From Providencia manganoxydans (GTDB taxonomy: Bacteria > Pseudomonadota > Gammaproteobacteria > Enterobacterales > Enterobacteriaceae): DNA of 64,000 nucleotides. A program made the translations under genes and the position numbers. This document shows, one piece after another, positions 58,478 to 64,000 of this stretch. Location of the stretch: contig NZ_CP067099.1 of assembly GCF_016618195.1 (NCBI RefSeq), forward strand, positions 1,612,001-1,676,000, read 5' to 3'. The stretch's first letter is position 1; every line of letters begins with the position of its first letter. Below the pieces are notes generated by a model that saw only the letters and a program-made list of their open reading frames with translations, had not been told where the DNA came from and made no database searches.

Positions 58478-59440
58478 ATGAAGAAGGCACACAAACATTC
58501 AGTCCACGATGCAGCATTTAAAAGTTTTATGTCTCAGGTCGAGAATGCTAAAGATTTTTTTCACTTTCATTTACCAGAACACATTAGTACGTTATGTGAT
58601 TTTAACACGCTCACATTAACGAACTCCTCTTTTGTCGATAAACAGTTACGCTCACGGTTATCTGATGTGTTGTACTCGGTGCAAACGACAGAAGGTGACG
58701 GGTATATTTACTTACTTGTTGAGCATCAATCAACTCCAGATAAGTTAATGGCATGGCGATTAATGCACTACGCTTTTTTGGCGATGAATCAACACTTGCA
58801 ACAAGGGCATAAAGATTTACCGCTAGTTGTGCCTATCTTGTTCTACCATGGAGATACTTCTCCTTATCCTTATTCGCAACTATGGACAGATTGCTTCCCA
58901 TTAGCGAGTGTCGCAAACCAGTTATATACAGGCTGTTTTCCTTTGGTTGATGTAACGGTGGTGGATGATAATGATTTTATCAATTTCCGTAAGGTGGCGA
59001 TTATGGAATTGGTGATGAAACATAAACATTTGCGAGATAAAAATGAACACGTAATATCTTTAATAGCCCAAGCGATCAATCGCAACTATAATACTGATAG
59101 CGATGTCATCACTATTCTCAATTATTTATTTGCTACGATAGATACACCAAATGTTGAGGAAGTGGTTCAACAATTATGTGATCAGGTTGAAAAATATCAA
59201 GAGGCTATTATGAGTATCGCACAACGTTTGCAAGATAAAGGCATAAAAGTGGGCTGGGAGAAAGGGCATCAGCAAGGTCTAGAAGAAGGAATTGAAAAAG
59301 GAATCGAAAAAGGAATTGAGAAAGGTAAACATGAGGCGAATCTCGCTACAGCCAGAGCCCTTTTAAAAAATGGTATTAGTCTTGAACTCATCATGGAAAG
59401 TACTGGGTTAAGCCGAGAAGATCTTATTTCTCTACAATAA
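58478..59440 (+). CDS. Rpn family recombination-promoting nuclease / YhgA-like putative transposase
   Basis: A 320-residue member of the PD-(D/E)XK Rpn (Transposase_31) family. HDAAFKSFM near the N-terminus, RLSDVLYSVQ (catalytic Asp) and YLLVEHQSTPDKLMAWRLMHY (part; Glu-x-Gln) form the nuclease core. The C-terminus is a helical tail with GIEKGIEKGIEKGK repeats. In E. coli Rpn proteins are DNA endonucleases that raise RecA-independent recombination and can limit phage. No inverted repeats or duplications flank it, so it is not shown to be a moving element. Confidence 0.88.
   Translation: MKKAHKHSVHDAAFKSFMSQVENAKDFFHFHLPEHISTLCDFNTLTLTNSSFVDKQLRSRLSDVLYSVQTTEGDGYIYLLVEHQSTPDKLMAWRLMHYAFLAMNQHLQQGHKDLPLVVPILFYHGDTSPYPYSQLWTDCFPLASVANQLYTGCFPLVDVTVVDDNDFINFRKVAIMELVMKHKHLRDKNEHVISLIAQAINRNYNTDSDVITILNYLFATIDTPNVEEVVQQLCDQVEKYQEAIMSIAQRLQDKGIKVGWEKGHQQGLEEGIEKGIEKGIEKGKHEANLATARALLKNGISLELIMESTGLSREDLISLQ
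59210..59440 (+). CDS. Possible internally initiated short Rpn protein (RpnS-like)
   Basis: An in-frame ATG at codon 245 is preceded by AAGAGG with a 5-base gap, a better ribosome site than that of the full gene. It would give a 76-residue C-terminal fragment starting MSIAQRLQDKGIKVGW. Internally started short forms that block the full-length nuclease are established for E. coli rpn genes; here the form is inferred from sequence. Confidence 0.5.
   Translation: MSIAQRLQDKGIKVGWEKGHQQGLEEGIEKGIEKGIEKGKHEANLATARALLKNGISLELIMESTGLSREDLISLQ
59288..59325 (+). repeat. In-frame 12-bp repeats coding GIEK
   Basis: Three near-identical 12-base units (GGAATTGAAAAA type) encode GIEK three times in the Rpn tail. 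Such repeats can expand or contract in frame. Confidence 0.8.
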
Positions 59441-59501
59441 TATGAATAGTTATGCTTTGTTTAGCTATTGCTAAGAAAGGAAAGTTTAAGCTTAAGTTTT
59501 T

Positions 59502-59637
59502 GTTATACAAGGCATAATTAAAATTACAGTCGGTGTTGACTACATTTGTTCGCACTAGTTACATCGTTTTCTAGGGTTGTCTAGCGTCACACTCACTTGC
59601 CGCCTGCTAGCTAAACCTCGAGTTATTTTGAGTATAA
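59502..59637. repeat. Intergenic palindromic repeat, copy 9 (degenerate)
   Basis: The left end is eroded (GGCATAATTAAAATTACAG); the core GTTGACTACATTTGTTCGCA and the right end ACCTCGAGTTATTTTGAGTA are recognisable. It lies in the 528-bp rpn-yfhM gap, whose remainder (59638-59968) should hold the yfhM promoter; no motif was convincing. Confidence 0.7.
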
Positions 59638-59968
59638 ATAGGATGCTTACGTGTTACTTGATTTAGAGGCTGAGCCTTTGTAACTGGCTTAATTATTTTA
59701 AGTGCAATGAATACAATATACAGGCTGTGAGTAATAATAATTTATTTAATTTAAAGAAATATAATAACTAATTACACAGAATATCACGCTATTTTTCCGT
59801 TTTGTCTGATAGGTGCTAGGTTCCCTCTCTGTTAAATTATACAACCGATTGATACAGACTATTTCAGTCTTCGCCTATTTTTATTATCAGGTCAAAATTT
59901 TTGTTGCTTTCAACATATTGATTGGAAGTACAGCTCAATAAATTTAACTATAAAAGGAAGAGTCGGTC

Positions 59969-62900
59969 ATGAATCAACATTTTAGTTGGGCTTCATTGGC
60001 GGGTTTAAAAACAAAAAAACGTTATATTGCAGCGGCTCTTGCATCTGTCATTGCATTAACGGGTTGTGATAATACAGACGATACAAGCAAAAAAGAAACC
60101 AATGTCGCGACTGAAAAAAATTCAGCGGCAGAAAATCAAACTAAGACCGCACCAGTTGCGGCAGAAAACAAAACGGCAGCGAAACTTTCAAAAGAAGAGA
60201 TGATCAAACGCTATGCTGGTAAAGATGTGACTATCCTCGATGCATCTGAACTGCAATTAGACGGTGCCAGCGCAATGGTGGTGACTTTCTCTGTGCCTCT
60301 AGAGCCAAACCAAGATTTTAGTCAGTTTTTGAATCTCATTGATGTAAAAACAGGAAAGCTAGATGGAGCATGGGAACTCTCTGATAATCAGATGGAGTTA
60401 CGCTTTCGCCACTTACCTCCTTCAAGAGAGCTAAATTTAACCGTTAATACGGGGATCAAAGCGGTTAATGAGCGTACAATCACTGCGCCATTTGAGAAAA
60501 AAATCCAAACTGCTCAAATTATCCCTACCGTGGGTTTTGCTAGCAAAGGTTCTTTATTACCAAGTAAAGTTGCGCAAGGGCTACCTGTGATGGCGCTTAA
60601 TGTTGATAAAGTTGATGTTAACTTTTTCCGCATTGATGAAGAGCAGCTCCCGCAATTTTTAGCAATGTGGCAATACCGTAGTAATTACGAATATTGGTAT
60701 TCAGAAGAGTTTCTCGATAAGGTCAAATTAGCCTATACAGGCCGTTTTGATCTCAATCCAGAAAAGAATACCCGCCAGAATATTTTATTACCGTTAAAAG
60801 ATATCAAAGAATTGCAACAAGATGGTGTCTATTTAGCGATCATGCAAAAGGCGGGTAGCTATAGTTATCAATTCCCTGCAACGGTATTTACACTGAGTGA
60901 TATCGGTGTGTCACTACACAGCTATCAAGACCAAGTTGATGTATTTACACAATCATTGGCAAAAGGCTCCGCATTAAAAGGGGTAGAGTTACGCATACTG
61001 GATGAGAAAGGCCAGTTAGTGAATAAGGCGACGACCGATGGTGAGGGCCACGCCAAATTAGATAAATTAGCTGGAGGGAAATTACTTCTGGCAACTTTAA
61101 ATGGTCAAACAAGTATGATTGACCTGACCCAACCTGCGCTTGATTTATCTGAATTTGATATTTCAGGTCCAGTGGGTTATGCGAAACAGTTTTTTGTATT
61201 TGGTCCTCGTGATCTTTATCGTCCCGGTGAGCTGTTACTGGTTAATGGTTTATTGCGTGATGGTGATGGAAACCCAATCAAAGCACAGCCAGTCAAAGTC
61301 GATGTATTAAAAACCGATGGCCAAGTGGTTAGAAGTTTTGTGTGGCAGCCTGAAAAAGATCAAAATGGTTTGTATCAATATCAGTATGAGATCCCAAAAT
61401 CAGCAGAAACAGGTAATTGGTCATTACGTTTTGATTTAGGTGATGGCTCACCTCTGCGTTACTACAAGTTTAATGTCGAAGATTTTATGCCTGAGCGTAT
61501 GGCATTAGACATTACGGCACAAGACAAACCGATACTGAACAACCAACCTGTCGAATTTGATATTCAAGGGCGTTATTTATATGGCGCACCAGCAGCTGGT
61601 AATGAATTACAAGGGCAAATATTGATCCGTCCTGATCGTGAAGCTGTTGCTAAATTACCGGGCTTTGAGTTTGGTTTTGAAAGTGAAGAAGGGCTGCAAC
61701 GCAAGTTGGATGAATTCGATCTGACCTTGAATGATAGCGGGGAAACCGTCATTGCCGTTCCACAAAGCAATTGGGAATCGCTGCGTTCACCAATTAAGGT
61801 TGTCGCTCAAGCGAGTTTGTTGGAAGCGGGTGGTAGACCTGTCACGCGTCGTGCCGAACAGTCAGTATGGCCTGCAAATGCCTTAGTGGGTATTCGCCCT
61901 CTGTTCAATAAAAAAGAAATTTATGACTATCGTACAGGTCGTTATAGCAAACGCTACAATGTTGATGAAAACTCACTTGCTGAGTTCGAATTGGTCTTTG
62001 CTGATGCCGCAGGAAATAAATTATCAGCTGAAAATTTAACGACTCGTCTTGTCTATGAGCGTCGTGACTATTTTTGGAGTTGGTCAGAAAGTGGCGGCTG
62101 GACATCAAATTACGATCAAAAAGATTTGGTGATGGCAAATGAAAACATCAAGATTGAAAAAGAGGGTACTGCAAAAGTCTCGTTCCCCGTTGATTGGGGC
62201 TCTTTCCGTCTTGAAGTGATAAATGAAGATAACAAATTAGTCAGCAGCATACAGTTTTGGGCTGGATATTCATGGCAAGATAACGTAGGTGGTAATGGTG
62301 CCGTACGTCCCGATCAGGTCAAACTCAGTTTGAATAAACCGGCTTATTTACCGGGAGAAAAAGCAAAAGTTCACATTGAATCGCCTAAAGCAGGTAAAGG
62401 TTATATTTTACTTGAATCAAGTAGTGGCCCACTGTGGTGGCAAGAAATTGATGTGCCTGAAAAAGGCATGGAAATCGACGTTCCTGTAAACAAAGAATGG
62501 GCACGTCATGACCTCTATATCACAGCCGTAGTTGTACGTCCGGGAGATGATTCAAAAGAGGCGACAGTGAAACGTGCGATCGGCGTACTTCATGTGCCAT
62601 TGGCAGATGAAAACCGTAAAATTGGTTTAACGTTGAATGCACCGACTAAGATGCGACCAAATCAAGATCTGACTGTGAAAGTGAAAGCAACGGCGCAAGA
62701 TGGTAAGCCTTTGCCTGAACAAGTTAACGTCTTATTGTCTGCTGTTGATACAGGTGTATTAAATATCACTGATTTTAAAACCCCTGATCCGTATGATGCT
62801 TTCTTTGGTCGCAAACGCTATAGCGTTGACCAATATGATGTATATGGTCATCTGATTGAAGGACAAGGCAAATTAGCGAGTTTACGTTTTGGTGGTGACA

Positions 62901-64000
62901 GTGAAGATGCGGCATTAGAACGTGGTGGCCTAAAACCATTGACTGAAGTCCAAATCATTGCAGAGCAAGCTAAACCTGTAACGTTAGATAAAAACGGTGA
63001 AGGTGAAATTACACTGGCAATTCCTGATTTTAATGGCGAATTACGTGTAATGGCACAAGCGTGGAATGAAAAAGACTTTGGCCATGCGGACAGTAAAGTG
63101 GTTGTTGCCGCACCATTAGTAACACAAATGTCTATGCCGCGTTTTATGGCTGGTGGTGATAAATCATACTTTGCTTTAGATTTAACCAATACCACGGATA
63201 ATACGCAAAATGTTACGGTAACCTTCAAAGCATCAGGTATGGTGAAATTAGAAGGACCTACATCAAAAGAACTGTCATTAGTTAAAGGCAAGCGTACCAC
63301 TATCACTTTACCTGTCAGTGCTGATTATGGGTATGGCGAAGGTGAAGTTTCAATGACAATCAATGGTATTAATTTGCCGGGTGAATCATTGAAAGAATAC
63401 AGCAATAGTTGGAAAGTGGGTGTTCGCCCAGCACAACCAGCAGAAACGATTTCTTATGCGATTGCGGTTGAACCGGGTGAGCAGTGGTCATTACCAATAG
63501 AGGATTTACGTGGCTTATCAACGGACACCCTAGAAGGGCAAGTTCTGTTAACTAGCCGTCCGCCATTACAAATTGCTCGTTATATTCGTGAGCTATTTGC
63601 CTATCCATATGGTTGTCTTGAACAAACCATCAGTGGTTTATATCCATCATTGTATTCTTCACAGGCAGAGCTGTCTAAGTTGGGTGTGAAGTCGCAAACG
63701 GATGAAGACCGTCGTAAGGCAATTGAAGTTGGTATTCCACATTTATTAAGTATGCAACGTACCGATGGGGGATTCGCTTTATGGGATCGTAATGGCAATG
63801 AGGAATATTGGCTAACTGCATATGCAGCAGATTTCTTAAATCGAGCAAACCAACGTGGTTATTCAGTACCTCAAGACGCTATTGCTAACGCAAACAATCG
63901 CCTCTTAAGCTATTTGCAAGATGGCAATCAAATTAACTATCCATATACTGATAACCAAGCTGCATCGCGTTTTGCCGCGCAATCTTACGCTGGTTTAGTA
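59969..64000 (+). CDS. yfhM: Bacterial alpha-2-macroglobulin lipoprotein YfhM (3' end outside window)
   Basis: A large periplasmic protease trap; 1344 codons are seen and the frame runs off the window. AGGAAG lies before the ATG. The lipobox ALTGC gives lipidated Cys33, and Asp34 after it predicts retention in the inner membrane. Macroglobulin-like domains carry YRPGE and YLPGEKAKV bait-type modules, and the thioester motif CLEQ has Cys1216 (codon at 63614), so it is the thioester-bearing type. In E. coli it pairs with the peptidoglycan synthase PbpC, whose gene would follow outside the window. Confidence 0.95.
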   Translation, partial: MNQHFSWASLAGLKTKKRYIAAALASVIALTGCDNTDDTSKKETNVATEKNSAAENQTKTAPVAAENKTAAKLSKEEMIKRYAGKDVTILDASELQLDGASAMVVTFSVPLEPNQDFSQFLNLIDVKTGKLDGAWELSDNQMELRFRHLPPSRELNLTVNTGIKAVNERTITAPFEKKIQTAQIIPTVGFASKGSLLPSKVAQGLPVMALNVDKVDVNFFRIDEEQLPQFLAMWQYRSNYEYWYSEEFLDKVKLAYTGRFDLNPEKNTRQNILLPLKDIKELQQDGVYLAIMQKAGSYSYQFPATVFTLSDIGVSLHSYQDQVDVFTQSLAKGSALKGVELRILDEKGQLVNKATTDGEGHAKLDKLAGGKLLLATLNGQTSMIDLTQPALDLSEFDISGPVGYAKQFFVFGPRDLYRPGELLLVNGLLRDGDGNPIKAQPVKVDVLKTDGQVVRSFVWQPEKDQNGLYQYQYEIPKSAETGNWSLRFDLGDGSPLRYYKFNVEDFMPERMALDITAQDKPILNNQPVEFDIQGRYLYGAPAAGNELQGQILIRPDREAVAKLPGFEFGFESEEGLQRKLDEFDLTLNDSGETVIAVPQSNWESLRSPIKVVAQASLLEAGGRPVTRRAEQSVWPANALVGIRPLFNKKEIYDYRTGRYSKRYNVDENSLAEFELVFADAAGNKLSAENLTTRLVYERRDYFWSWSESGGWTSNYDQKDLVMANENIKIEKEGTAKVSFPVDWGSFRLEVINEDNKLVSSIQFWAGYSWQDNVGGNGAVRPDQVKLSLNKPAYLPGEKAKVHIESPKAGKGYILLESSSGPLWWQEIDVPEKGMEIDVPVNKEWARHDLYITAVVVRPGDDSKEATVKRAIGVLHVPLADENRKIGLTLNAPTKMRPNQDLTVKVKATAQDGKPLPEQVNVLLSAVDTGVLNITDFKTPDPYDAFFGRKRYSVDQYDVYGHLIEGQGKLASLRFGGDSEDAALERGGLKPLTEVQIIAEQAKPVTLDKNGEGEITLAIPDFNGELRVMAQAWNEKDFGHADSKVVVAAPLVTQMSMPRFMAGGDKSYFALDLTNTTDNTQNVTVTFKASGMVKLEGPTSKELSLVKGKRTTITLPVSADYGYGEGEVSMTINGINLPGESLKEYSNSWKVGVRPAQPAETISYAIAVEPGEQWSLPIEDLRGLSTDTLEGQVLLTSRPPLQIARYIRELFAYPYGCLEQTISGLYPSLYSSQAELSKLGVKSQTDEDRRKAIEVGIPHLLSMQRTDGGFALWDRNGNEEYWLTAYAADFLNRANQRGYSVPQDAIANANNRLLSYLQDGNQINYPYTDNQAASRFAAQSYAGLV

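Noticed and set aside
58478..59440. Active insertion sequence around the transposase-like gene
   Set aside because: No terminal inverted repeats or target duplications flank it; the Rpn family is not a classical transposase.

Overview
The window is a chromosomal segment of a low-GC (roughly 40 percent by eye) gammaproteobacterium of the order Enterobacterales. Gene order follows the Escherichia coli srmB-to-yfhM backbone almost gene for gene. AT-richness, the long glutamine-dependent NadE beside glnB, an AfuABC/UhpABC hexose-phosphate operon and a dense family of intergenic palindromic repeats point to the Morganellaceae, most likely Providencia. The genus is inferred from general character, not from a database match.

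Layout: a lipase-ankyrin gene cut by the left edge; srmB; an inserted gltS-hutG-iclR cassette (2.9-6.1 kb) with palindromic operators; trmN and nadB; rpoE-rseABC with a leader peptide and a sigma-E promoter; lepA-lepB-rnc-era-recO-pdxJ-acpS; yfhL; two AT-rich paralogous genes of unknown function; a 17-copy 8-bp microsatellite; leuE, tadA, mltF and purL. Next comes an inserted operon uhpA-uhpB-uhpC-afuA-afuB-afuC (28.1-36.0 kb, minus strand) for sensing and importing sugar phosphates, and an orphan O-methyltransferase. After these are the small RNA glmY with three GlrR sites and a sigma-54 promoter, glrK-qseG-glrR, nadE and glnB. Then hmp and glyA (divergent, with NsrR and PurR sites), hcaT, suhB, trmJ, the complete isc operon iscR-S-U-A-hscB-hscA-fdx-iscX, pepB, a shortened sseB, an Rpn-family nuclease gene and the alpha-2-macroglobulin gene yfhM, cut by the right edge.

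How parts work together: RpoE/RseA/RseB/RseC form the envelope-stress circuit. GlrK/QseG/GlrR activates sigma-54-dependent glmY, which controls amino-sugar synthesis. UhpC-UhpB-UhpA probably senses external hexose phosphate and drives its own operon, which ends in the AfuABC importer. The isc genes build Fe-S clusters under IscR feedback, and PurR links purL and glyA to purine supply. The backbone is housekeeping. Less ordinary features are the Rpn gene with a strong internal start, the paralogous blade-like gene pair beside a microsatellite, the hutG-gltS scavenging cassette, the SseB reduced to its C-terminal domain, and a repeat element abutting the 3' end of glmY. No tRNA, rRNA, CRISPR array, insertion sequence or prophage was seen.
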